Source: Actinomycetes bacterium (GTDB lineage: Bacteria; Actinomycetota; Acidimicrobiia; Acidimicrobiales; JAMCPL01). From it: a stretch of 17,079 bases of DNA. Both the position numbers and the translations under genes were made by a program. Below, one piece after another: positions 6,613 through 13,510 of the stretch. Location of the stretch: NCBI GenBank assembly GCA_021846725.1, contig JAJZWK010000022.1:1-17079 (forward strand). The letters are read 5' to 3'. Each line of letters opens with the position of its first letter. Position 1 is the stretch's first letter. Below the pieces are notes generated by a model that saw only the letters and a list, made by a program, of their open reading frames with translations, was not told the origin of the DNA and searched no databases.

Positions 6613-8022
6613 GTGTCAGTTTTTGTAGACGAAGCTCAGGTCCACCTGAAAGCCGGTGATGGTGGTGCAGGTGCCGTGTCGTTTAGGCGTGAGGCACATG
6701 AAGACAAGGGGGGTCCTGATGGTGGTGACGGTGGTAAGGGTGGGGATGTCTGGCTGGTTGCCGACAGTGGGCGGTCGTCATTAGTAGCTTTTCGAGATCA
6801 CCCTTTTCACAGGGCACAGGATGGTGTCAGGGGTGGAGGTAAGAGAAGGCATGGACAAAATGGTGCAGATCTGTATGTAGCTGTTCCGGTCGGGACGGTG
6901 GTACGTGATCTGGATGGCTCTGTTGTATGCGATCTATCTGGTAGCGGTGATGTCTGGCTCGGAGCTCGTGGTGGGCGACCCGGAAGAGGTAATGCAAGAT
7001 TCTTGACCAATGCCAGGCGTGCTCCTCGTTTTGCTGAATTGGCTGAGCATGGCGAAGAACGTTGGTATAATCTTGAGCTCAAACTACTGGCAGATGTAGC
7101 CATAGTAGGTTTTCCCAATGCTGGAAAATCGACTTTAATATCGAGAGTCTCTGCAGCTAAGCCAAGAATAGCTGATTACCCATTTACTACACTTGAGCCT
7201 CATTTGGGTGTAGTGAAAGTACCGTCAGGTGTTCCTGGAGACTATGATGATTTCGTAATTGCAGACATTCCAGGTATCATACCGGGTGCTGCTCAAGGGC
7301 GAGGGCTGGGACTTAAGTTCTTGCGTCATATCGAAAGAGCGTCAATACTGCTAGTTCTGATTGATATGAGTTATATGGCCGACATGTCTCCGACCGATCA
7401 GATACATTCCATCCTGTCTGAGCTGGAGCAGTACAATCCCTATTTATTGGAGCGTCCCCGTCTGATAGTAGGTTCACGGGTAGACATGGCAGATATGGCA
7501 GGAACCAATGTGCCTACAGATAATCGGGTAGAATTTACCATATCGTCAGTGACTGGGCAGGGAATCGACCAGATGCTGTTTCGATTGAACGCCATGTTGA
7601 AAGAGGTGCGCTTATCTACAACGGCCTTACCAGGGAGTTCGTCATCTAATTTGCCATCGGGAGGGATTTCTATTCCTGAATCTGCTTCTGTGGCTGCTTC
7701 AGCTTTGGGACACCATGTAGTTGTCCATCGTCCCATGCCAGAAGGTATTACGATAAGTAGAGACATAGACGGAGTACTTACCGTCTCGGGGCGTGATGTA
7801 CTTAGAGCAGTTGCACTGACTGGTCTTGATGATGTGGATACGGCAATGTATGTATCGCGTAAGCTCGACAGACTAGGTGTCGATAAAGCACTGAAAAAGG
7901 CTGGGGCCAGGGATGGGGATCTGGTCAGGGTAGGTGACGTTGAGTTCACTTACTACGACGAAGGGAGTACTGCTGGGGCACCCTTTTCCGCTTCAATGAG
8001 AAGGAAGCAGTCCAGTGAGTAG
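6613..8022 (+). CDS. obgE: GTPase Obg (CgtA), ribosome assembly
   Basis: Obg is an essential GTPase that acts late in assembly of the 50S subunit and has been linked to stress signalling. The 469 residues show three domains: the glycine-rich Obg fold (1 to about 158, with GDGGAGAVSFRREAH and GPDGGDGGKGGDVW); the G domain with P-loop GFPNAGKST (166-174), switch sequence YPFTTLEPHLGVV and DIPG (218-221); and a C-terminal OCT domain (about 375-450, VVHRPMPEGITISRD onwards). The G4 motif, normally NKxD, reads SRVD (288-291) after LIVG; this is odd because that motif reads guanine, and it may be a clade-specific form. GTG 6613 gives the canonical start and has no SD. Its last codons and stop lie in a 23-bp block repeated 39 bp downstream. 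Confidence 0.96.
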   Translation: MSVFVDEAQVHLKAGDGGAGAVSFRREAHEDKGGPDGGDGGKGGDVWLVADSGRSSLVAFRDHPFHRAQDGVRGGGKRRHGQNGADLYVAVPVGTVVRDLDGSVVCDLSGSGDVWLGARGGRPGRGNARFLTNARRAPRFAELAEHGEERWYNLELKLLADVAIVGFPNAGKSTLISRVSAAKPRIADYPFTTLEPHLGVVKVPSGVPGDYDDFVIADIPGIIPGAAQGRGLGLKFLRHIERASILLVLIDMSYMADMSPTDQIHSILSELEQYNPYLLERPRLIVGSRVDMADMAGTNVPTDNRVEFTISSVTGQGIDQMLFRLNAMLKEVRLSTTALPGSSSSNLPSGGISIPESASVAASALGHHVVVHRPMPEGITISRDIDGVLTVSGRDVLRAVALTGLDDVDTAMYVSRKLDRLGVDKALKKAGARDGDLVRVGDVEFTYYDEGSTAGAPFSASMRRKQSSE

Positions 8023-8059
8023 AGAGTTGGCCAGTGGAGAAGGAAGCAGTCCAGTGAGT
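7998..8059 (+). repeat. Tandem direct repeat at the obgE/proB junction (23 bp, 39-bp offset)
   Basis: Bases 7998-8020 recur exactly at 8037-8059. The first copy encodes the last residues of Obg (RRKQSSE) and the first base of its stop; the second lies between genes. A looser echo is also present: GAGTTGG(C/T)CAGTG occurs at 8024-8036 and again at 8095-8107 in the proB start region. Confidence 0.93.
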
Positions 8060-8090
8060 GCTGCCGATAAGGTCGTGGCTAAGGTTAACC

Positions 8091-9218
8091 ATGGTGAGTT
8101 GGTCAGTGAATAAAGGATCAGATCGTCCTCAAAGTGTGGTGGTCAAGATTGGATCGTCATCCGTTACTACAGGAGATGGCAGGATATCGATAAAAGCCAT
8201 CTCCAAGCTGTGCGACGAAATTACCCGTGCCATTCACGGGGGTCATCAGATTATTCTGGTCAGTTCTGGTGCAATTGCATCTGGTCTGTCTTTTCTTGAC
8301 TTTCCTACTCGGCCAAATGATATCGTTACTCTTCAAGCTGTAGCATCCGTAGGCCAGCACAAGCTTATGCAGGCATACGGTGATGCATTTTCTGAAAGGG
8401 GAGTAGTGGTAGGTCAGATCCTGTTGGGATCTCTGGATTTTGCCAACCGTGCTCAGTATTTACATGCACGCCGTACCTTGGCTAAGATGCTTGAGCTTGG
8501 GATATTGCCGATAGTGAACGAAAACGATGCTACATCGGATGATGAGATACGTTTCGGAGACAATGATCGTTTGGCTGCACTGGTGGCACATATGGTATCT
8601 GCAGATTTGCTCGTTCTCCTTACCGATACGCAGGGTCTGCATACCGGAGATCCAAGAATCCATGAGGATGCTTCACTTATTGAAGAGGTGAAGGAAATAG
8701 ATGAGGCGCTGGAGTCCCTGGCAGGTGGTCCAGGCAGTGTATCGGGGTCCGGTGGTATGGCATCAAAATTGCAAGCTGCTAAGATAGCAACGTGGTCTGG
8801 CGTGGAAACCGTTATAGCCGATGCAAGCCTGACCAATATATTGGAAATGTGTATAAACCGTACCTCAGGATCTGGAACGGTATTCAGGGCACATTCCAGG
8901 GTGCTCTCAGCACGTAAACTGTGGATAGCTTTTGCCGTACTTTCATCGGGAATGCTTGTTGTGGACGACGGAGCGAGAGAGGCAATAGTAAACATGGAGG
9001 CATCTCTTCTCAGTGCCGGTGTAAAGGATGTACGCGGTGTCTTTGGTGAGGGAGATGCTGTGGAGATAGCAGGTCCTGATGAGAGAGTATTTGCAAAGGG
9101 TCTTGTCTCCTATGGATCCAGGGAGATAGAGGCTTTTGCAGGCAAGAACAGCCAGTTGTTGCCCATAGGAGTCTCTCCTGAAGTAGTGCATAAGGACGAC
9201 CTGGTTATTTTGGGGTAA
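8091..9218 (+). CDS. proB: Glutamate 5-kinase
   Basis: Catalyses the first step of proline synthesis: ATP + L-glutamate to gamma-glutamyl phosphate, in the cytoplasm. The amino-acid kinase domain shows VVVKIGSSSVT, SSGAIASGL, VNENDAT, FGDNDRLAALVA, LLTDTQGLHTGDPR and GSGGMASKLQAAKIA. A PUA domain follows at the C-terminus (from about GMLVVDDGAREAIV to the end). ATG 8091 gives 375 residues, close to the usual length, and has AAGG 6 bases upstream. In-frame GTG 8094 and GTG 8106 are possible starts; GTG 8058 would add 11 residues derived from the repeat region and is unlikely. proA follows after 166 bases. Proline feedback inhibition is known for the family but cannot be judged here. Confidence 0.95.
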   Translation: MVSWSVNKGSDRPQSVVVKIGSSSVTTGDGRISIKAISKLCDEITRAIHGGHQIILVSSGAIASGLSFLDFPTRPNDIVTLQAVASVGQHKLMQAYGDAFSERGVVVGQILLGSLDFANRAQYLHARRTLAKMLELGILPIVNENDATSDDEIRFGDNDRLAALVAHMVSADLLVLLTDTQGLHTGDPRIHEDASLIEEVKEIDEALESLAGGPGSVSGSGGMASKLQAAKIATWSGVETVIADASLTNILEMCINRTSGSGTVFRAHSRVLSARKLWIAFAVLSSGMLVVDDGAREAIVNMEASLLSAGVKDVRGVFGEGDAVEIAGPDERVFAKGLVSYGSREIEAFAGKNSQLLPIGVSPEVVHKDDLVILG

Positions 9219-9368
9219 TTACTGTAGCATGGTGTTCCTTAAGAGGCTCAGCGGATAGGTAGGTTGGGTCAGGAGGACGTTTATCCAAGCGAGCAGGGAA
9301 AGGCGGACGAGGAGAGGCAGGCTGGCAGGAACCTATAGCTGTTTGTGGGATGGGTCGCTCTTATCGGA

Positions 9369-9374
9369 TAGACT
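9369..9374 (+). promoter_or_regulatory. Possible -10 element of proA
   Basis: TAGACT lies 10 bases before ATG 9385, which has no SD. The 166-base proB/proA gap is otherwise purine-rich (many GGA and AGG triplets) and contains no ORF or clear hairpin that I can support. Confidence 0.25.
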
Positions 9375-9384
9375 GTAAATAGTT

Positions 9385-10644
9385 ATGATCAATTCTACAG
9401 GTAACGATACGGTAAGGGAGTATGGAGAGCGAGCTAAATCAGCGTCATACGAGATTGCCCGGTCGTCGAGCACTTTGAAGAATAATGTTCTGTACAGCGC
9501 CGCAGACCTGATCCATCTGCATGAACATGATTTATTGTCGGCTAATGCAGTCGATATAGATCGTGCTGTGAGAGATGGGCTCTCTGATACTCAGCTCGAC
9601 AGGTTGAAGCTGGATGCAGGGAGGATTCAGTCGATGGTAGCTGGGTTGAGGCAGTTATGTGCGCTTGGTGATCCGGTAGGTGAGGTAGTGGAGGGATGGC
9701 GGCTTTCGAACGGTTTACAGGTAGAGCGAGTGAGGGTGCCACTTGGGGTAGTGGGGATAGTCTATGAGAACCGTCCAAATGTGACCGCCGATGCAGCCGG
9801 ACTCTGTTTGAAGTCGGGCAACTCGGTGATATTGCGTGGGTCGTCCAGTGCCATGGAGTCCAATCGTATGATTGTGAGTTTGATAGGAGAGGCGCTGGAA
9901 TCCAATGGCCTGCCGCGTGATTGTGTCGTGTTGCTGGAAGACCCCAGTTATGAGACGGCCAGGGAATTCATGAGAATGAATGAGTATGTCGACTGTTTGA
10001 TACCAAGGGGAGGAAAGGCTCTGCTTCAGTCCGTCATGGAGAATGCGACTGTCCCGGTGATCGTGGATGGGGATGGCAACTGTCATGTATATGTCGACAG
10101 GCATGCAGATATTGACATGGCATTGAAAATACTGGTAAACGCCAAAACCCAAAGACCCAGTGTATGCAATGCCGCCGAGTCGCTAGTCGTTCACTCTGCT
10201 ATCGCAGGTAAGTTTCTCCCTGTGGCTGCAGAAGCCCTACAGGGTGTGGAGTTGGTAGGTGATTCTCAGGCTCGTGCCTGTATACCCGCAATAGGCGAAG
10301 CAACCGAAGAAGACTTTTTTACAGAGTATCTCTCTATGAAGATGTCGGTAGCTGTGGTAGACAGCCTGGATGAAGCCATATCGCATATAAACAAATATGG
10401 TTCCGGTCATTCGGAGGCTATAGTGACAGACGATATAAATGCTGCTGAGCAATTTCTTCGCGAAGTGGATGCGGCTGCTGTGCTGATAAACGCCTCGACC
10501 AGACTGGTGGATGGTGGGGAGCTTGGCCTAGGTGCCGAGATAGGGATCTCCACGCAAAAGCTTCACGCCAGGGGACCTATGGGGCTTAAGGAGCTTACCT
10601 GTGTCAAATGGGTCATTAGAGGTAGTGGTCAGGTGCGCACATGA
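9385..10644 (+). CDS. proA: Gamma-glutamyl phosphate reductase
   Basis: Catalyses NADPH-dependent reduction of gamma-glutamyl phosphate to glutamate 5-semialdehyde, the second step of proline synthesis. The 419 residues match the usual length of about 415-420. Seen: VPLGVVGIVYENRPNVTADA, the nucleotide-binding region LKSGNSVILRGSSSAMESN, LIPRGGKALLQSVMENATVP, and the catalytic cysteine in PSVCNAAE (Cys261), followed by LGLGAEIGISTQKLHARGPM. This is an aldehyde-dehydrogenase fold enzyme. The stop overlaps the ATG of the next gene (ATGA at 10641-10644), so the MoxR ATPase is probably translated together with proA. Confidence 0.97.
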   Translation: MINSTGNDTVREYGERAKSASYEIARSSSTLKNNVLYSAADLIHLHEHDLLSANAVDIDRAVRDGLSDTQLDRLKLDAGRIQSMVAGLRQLCALGDPVGEVVEGWRLSNGLQVERVRVPLGVVGIVYENRPNVTADAAGLCLKSGNSVILRGSSSAMESNRMIVSLIGEALESNGLPRDCVVLLEDPSYETAREFMRMNEYVDCLIPRGGKALLQSVMENATVPVIVDGDGNCHVYVDRHADIDMALKILVNAKTQRPSVCNAAESLVVHSAIAGKFLPVAAEALQGVELVGDSQARACIPAIGEATEEDFFTEYLSMKMSVAVVDSLDEAISHINKYGSGHSEAIVTDDINAAEQFLREVDAAAVLINASTRLVDGGELGLGAEIGISTQKLHARGPMGLKELTCVKWVIRGSGQVRT

Positions 10645-11669
10645 GTGAAACAGGAACGCAACCCTCGGGCTTCAACTCCAGAGAGGATGTCACCGATCAT
10701 CTTGGGCATATTACACCACCTACAACCATCTCATTACAGGATAATACCGAATCGATCTTTCAATCGATCGATGAGGTATCATCTAGACTTGCTTCAGCCG
10801 GATATCTCTCTGATAATGCTATATCGTCAGTGGTGTACCTTGCAGATCATCTGTCCAAGCCGGTATTGGTGGAAGGCCCTGCCGGAACAGGTAAGACCGA
10901 GCTTGCCAAGTCGGTAGCTACTGCTGCAGCGGCTAAATTACTGCGCTTACAATGTTATGAAGGGCTGGATGAGTCTAAGGCACTTTACGAGTGGAACTAT
11001 CGTAAGCAGCTGTTGCGGATCCAGGCTGAGCGTGTAGTTGGCTCTGACGACGGTACTACCCAGCCAGACGACTCGTGGTCATCCCTCGAAGGCGATATAT
11101 TCTCGGAGGAATTTCTGTTGGAGAGGCCGTTGCTCTCTGCGATAAGGGAGACTGATAGGGTGGTATTACTGATAGATGAGGTGGACAGGGTAGAGCTGGA
11201 GACGGAGGCGCTGCTACTGGAGGTACTATCTGAGTATCAGGTCAGTATACCCGAGATGGGTACGATAAGTGCATCTCGTATCCCAATGGTGTTCCTGACC
11301 TCTAATGGTACCAGAGAGTTGTCCGAGGCATTGAAGCGTAGATGCCTCTTCCTGTACTTGGATTACCCAGACATAGAGAGGGAACGGAAGATCATTGTCT
11401 CTCGTGTACCCAGTATTACAACTGAGTTGGCTGATCAGATAGCACGTATCGTAAGATCACTTCGCGAGATGGACCTGAAAAAGCATCCGTCTGTCTCGGA
11501 GACTTTGGATTGGGCACGTACGCTGGTATTGTTGGGGATCAAGAGCATAGACGAACAGGCTATCAATGATACTCTATGGGTATTGTTAAAATATCGTAGT
11601 GACCTGGAAAAGGCGGCTAAGGAGCTGGGCACAGCGCAGGGTGGGGCGGTAGAAAATGGTAGACGGTAG
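10641..11669 (+). CDS. MoxR-family AAA+ ATPase
   Basis: A soluble AAA+ ATPase of the MoxR class, a group that usually works with a VWA-domain partner to remodel or activate other proteins, often by metal-centre insertion. The 342 residues hold Walker A GPAGTGKT (79-86), Walker B LLIDEVDR (Asp179, Glu180), a sensor-1 region (PMVFLTSNGTRELSEALKRRC) with probable arginine finger, and a C-terminal helical lid. About 45 N-terminal residues look disordered. The start overlaps the proA stop by 4 bases; the VWA gene follows after 52 bases. From memory, M. tuberculosis Rv2426c and Rv2425c occupy the same position after proA. The client is unknown. CoxD-like is the nearest description, but no CO dehydrogenase genes are nearby, so I give no symbol. 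Confidence 0.88.
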   Translation: MSETGTQPSGFNSREDVTDHLGHITPPTTISLQDNTESIFQSIDEVSSRLASAGYLSDNAISSVVYLADHLSKPVLVEGPAGTGKTELAKSVATAAAAKLLRLQCYEGLDESKALYEWNYRKQLLRIQAERVVGSDDGTTQPDDSWSSLEGDIFSEEFLLERPLLSAIRETDRVVLLIDEVDRVELETEALLLEVLSEYQVSIPEMGTISASRIPMVFLTSNGTRELSEALKRRCLFLYLDYPDIERERKIIVSRVPSITTELADQIARIVRSLREMDLKKHPSVSETLDWARTLVLLGIKSIDEQAINDTLWVLLKYRSDLEKAAKELGTAQGGAVENGRR

Positions 11670-11674
11670 CACCT

Positions 11675-11718
11675 TGGATAGCTGTGGGTGAGAGGCTGTG
11701 GATAGCTGTGGGTGAGAG
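11675..11718 (+). repeat. Tandem direct repeat between the MoxR and VWA genes (20 bp, 24-bp offset)
   Basis: Bases 11675-11694 recur exactly at 11699-11718. Each copy contains the GGTGAGAG stretch that would serve as the SD. The real GTG (11722) follows the second copy; a decoy GTG (11698) follows the first copy at the same distance but runs into TGA after five codons. The array fills most of the 52-base gap. Confidence 0.93.
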
Positions 11719-11721
11719 ACG

Positions 11722-13239
11722 GTGCTTGAGCTTCTCACTACATTTGTAGAAGAGTTACGTGAGGCGGGTTTACCCGTCTCTCTTACGGAGTCAATAGATG
11801 CTGCCAATGCATTACATCAGATTGGGCTGGAGAATCGCGACGTACTGGAGAATGCCCTTGGTGCTACTATGTGTAAGTCACACTCGCACTGGAAGGTATT
11901 CAAGACCACCTTTGATATTTTTTTCGCCAATATCTCCAAAGAGGGATTGACTGGAGACGACGAGCAGATATCCTTGTTATCGCGTGATATCGATGAAAGT
12001 GGATTTCTGCGTTACCGTCAAAGTGATAGCAGCCTTCTGGGAGCCAAATTGAGTTCAGACAGGGATGCTGACAAGATGTCTATTGATGTTCATGATTTGG
12101 CGAAGGCTGCACTGGATGCTCTTTTGTCAGGAGATGACAATAGGATAGGCATGGTGGCTCGTTATGCTGTTCTTCGGTTTGCAGGTATGGAGCCCGGGAG
12201 ACCAGTTGGCGGGACGTATTACTTGTATCGTACGCTGAGAGCACTTGATTACGATCATCTTGCCGATAAGATAATGGAGGTGGAGAGAGCATCCGCTCCG
12301 GGTGGAGTACTCTCTGCATTACAGGAGAGGCTGGCCAGGGATGAGCATAGGTTTCATATCGAGAAACTTCGTACGGCGATTGAGGATGAAATTCGGAGGC
12401 ACCTGATAGCAGATCGAGGTGCAAAACCATTGGCACGCTCAGTACGCAAACCACTATTGGAGGATGTGGATGTCATGCATGCATCGCGAGAGGAACTTGA
12501 GGGAATGCGTAAGGCTATTCAGCCATTGTCTCGTAAGTTGGCCGTACGTTTGGGCAGGCGGGATCGTCATATCCGTAAAGGAACTCTTGATTTTCGCGCT
12601 ACGATGCGACAGTCGCTGTCGACAGGTGGAGTACCTCTGCAGCCGAGGTTCCGCTCTCCGAAACCGTCGAAACCAGAGATAGTTATTTTGGCTGATATAT
12701 CGGGTTCGGTAGCCACATTTGCACGCTTTACTCTCCAGCTTCTACATGCAGTTGCATCGCAGCTAAAGGGGGTACGTAGCTTTGTTTTCATAGATGGAAT
12801 TGACGAGGTGACCGACCTACTGGCAGGTCATGAGGATATAGCAGATGCCGTCAGGCTGGTCAGTACCGAGGCTGATGTAATGTGGGTCGATGGCCATTCA
12901 GACTACGGTCATGCATTCACGGTGTTTTTGGAGAGATGGGGGGAATGCGTAGGGCCGAGAACGACACTGCTTATACTCGGCGATGCCAGGAACAATTACC
13001 ATGCTCCACAGTCCTGGGTCATGCGAGACTTGCGTAGGCAGGCCAGGAGCATATTTTGGCTTAACCCTGAGCCGAGGTCATACTGGGGTACGGGTGATTC
13101 GGCTATCAGCGAATATGCTGGTTATTGTGATGCGGTGGTGGAGTGCCGTAGCTTGAGGCAGTTGGAAAACTTTGTTACTGAGCTTGCTGGGAACGGTAGA
13201 TTACCCGGAGGACTGTCCGTAGCTGGTAGCTACGTCTAG
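11722..13239 (+). CDS. VWA-domain protein, CoxE-like
   Basis: A cytosolic protein with a C-terminal von Willebrand factor A domain of the CoxE type, the expected partner of the adjacent MoxR ATPase. The 505 residues have an alpha-helical N-terminal half with no recognised catalytic motif, then a VWA domain from about 318. Its metal site motif DxSxS is present as DISGS (325-329); the SDYGHAF segment and LILGDARNNY (Asp421) supply the further MIDAS-type positions. An Arg-rich segment (RKPLLEDVDVMHASREE, then LGRRDRHIRKGTLDFRATMR) precedes it, as in the CoxE family. No signal peptide or membrane segment. GTG 11722 follows a purine-rich GGTGAGAG. I infer that it presents clients or a metal ion to the ATPase; the substrate is unknown. 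Confidence 0.85.
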   Translation: MLELLTTFVEELREAGLPVSLTESIDAANALHQIGLENRDVLENALGATMCKSHSHWKVFKTTFDIFFANISKEGLTGDDEQISLLSRDIDESGFLRYRQSDSSLLGAKLSSDRDADKMSIDVHDLAKAALDALLSGDDNRIGMVARYAVLRFAGMEPGRPVGGTYYLYRTLRALDYDHLADKIMEVERASAPGGVLSALQERLARDEHRFHIEKLRTAIEDEIRRHLIADRGAKPLARSVRKPLLEDVDVMHASREELEGMRKAIQPLSRKLAVRLGRRDRHIRKGTLDFRATMRQSLSTGGVPLQPRFRSPKPSKPEIVILADISGSVATFARFTLQLLHAVASQLKGVRSFVFIDGIDEVTDLLAGHEDIADAVRLVSTEADVMWVDGHSDYGHAFTVFLERWGECVGPRTTLLILGDARNNYHAPQSWVMRDLRRQARSIFWLNPEPRSYWGTGDSAISEYAGYCDAVVECRSLRQLENFVTELAGNGRLPGGLSVAGSYV

Positions 13240-13336
13240 TATATGTAACGGTCCGGTTAATTGTCGTGGTAGACTGTTGTGGGACAGGTCTGGTAAATCA
13301 CGTTATTCTTTGGGTGTCATCTAGCTGGAGGAACCT

Positions 13337-13456
13337 ATGGTTATTCGAGTCATTACGCTAGGTATCTGGCATCAAACGCACGATTGTTCGAAATATGCTC
13401 AGGTACATAGTGACGGTGCACTGGTCGGTAGGCAGCGAAATAGCATCTTTTCATGA
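13337..13456 (+). CDS. Candidate small ORF, 39 aa, unknown
   Basis: An ATG at 13337 preceded by GGAGGA (13327-13332, 4 bases away) opens a 39-codon frame ending in TGA at 13454-13456. The product begins MVIRVITLGIWHQTHDC and contains one Cys and several His, Gln and Ser residues; no membrane segment, no family recognised. The SD is among the best in the window, which is the main reason to list it. It sits in the 267-base gap between the convergent VWA and secreted-protein genes, a place where chance ORFs are easy to find. The rest of the gap shows no convincing terminator. Confidence 0.3.
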   Translation: MVIRVITLGIWHQTHDCSKYAQVHSDGALVGRQRNSIFS

Positions 13457-13477
13457 TATATAGAGAAAGACACCATA

Positions 13478-13510
13478 CATCTGGTGGTACTAAGCATCTG
13501 GTGGTACTAA
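13478..13510 (-). repeat. Tandem repeat over the stop codon of the secreted protein gene (16 bp, 17-bp offset)
   Basis: CATCTGGTGGTACTAA occurs at 13478-13493 and 13495-13510. On the minus strand the 13495-13510 copy contains the TAG stop (13507-13509); the other copy lies just downstream, so a second TAG-containing block follows the gene end. Confidence 0.92.

Noticed and set aside
7440..7949. Long minus-strand open frame (169 codons) opposite obgE
   Set aside because: Antisense shadow of the Obg coding sequence with no family features.
8058..8090. GTG start for proB 33 bases upstream of ATG 8091
   Set aside because: The added residues come from the repeat region and do not resemble ProB N-termini; ATG 8091 has a better upstream AAGG.
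8453..8995. Long minus-strand open frame (180 codons) opposite proB
   Set aside because: Lies wholly inside a conserved gene on the other strand; Ser/Thr/Pro-rich composition is what antisense of this codon usage gives.
13380..13400. GTTCGAAAT, resembling a tRNA T-loop
   Set aside because: No matching acceptor or anticodon arms can be folded around it.
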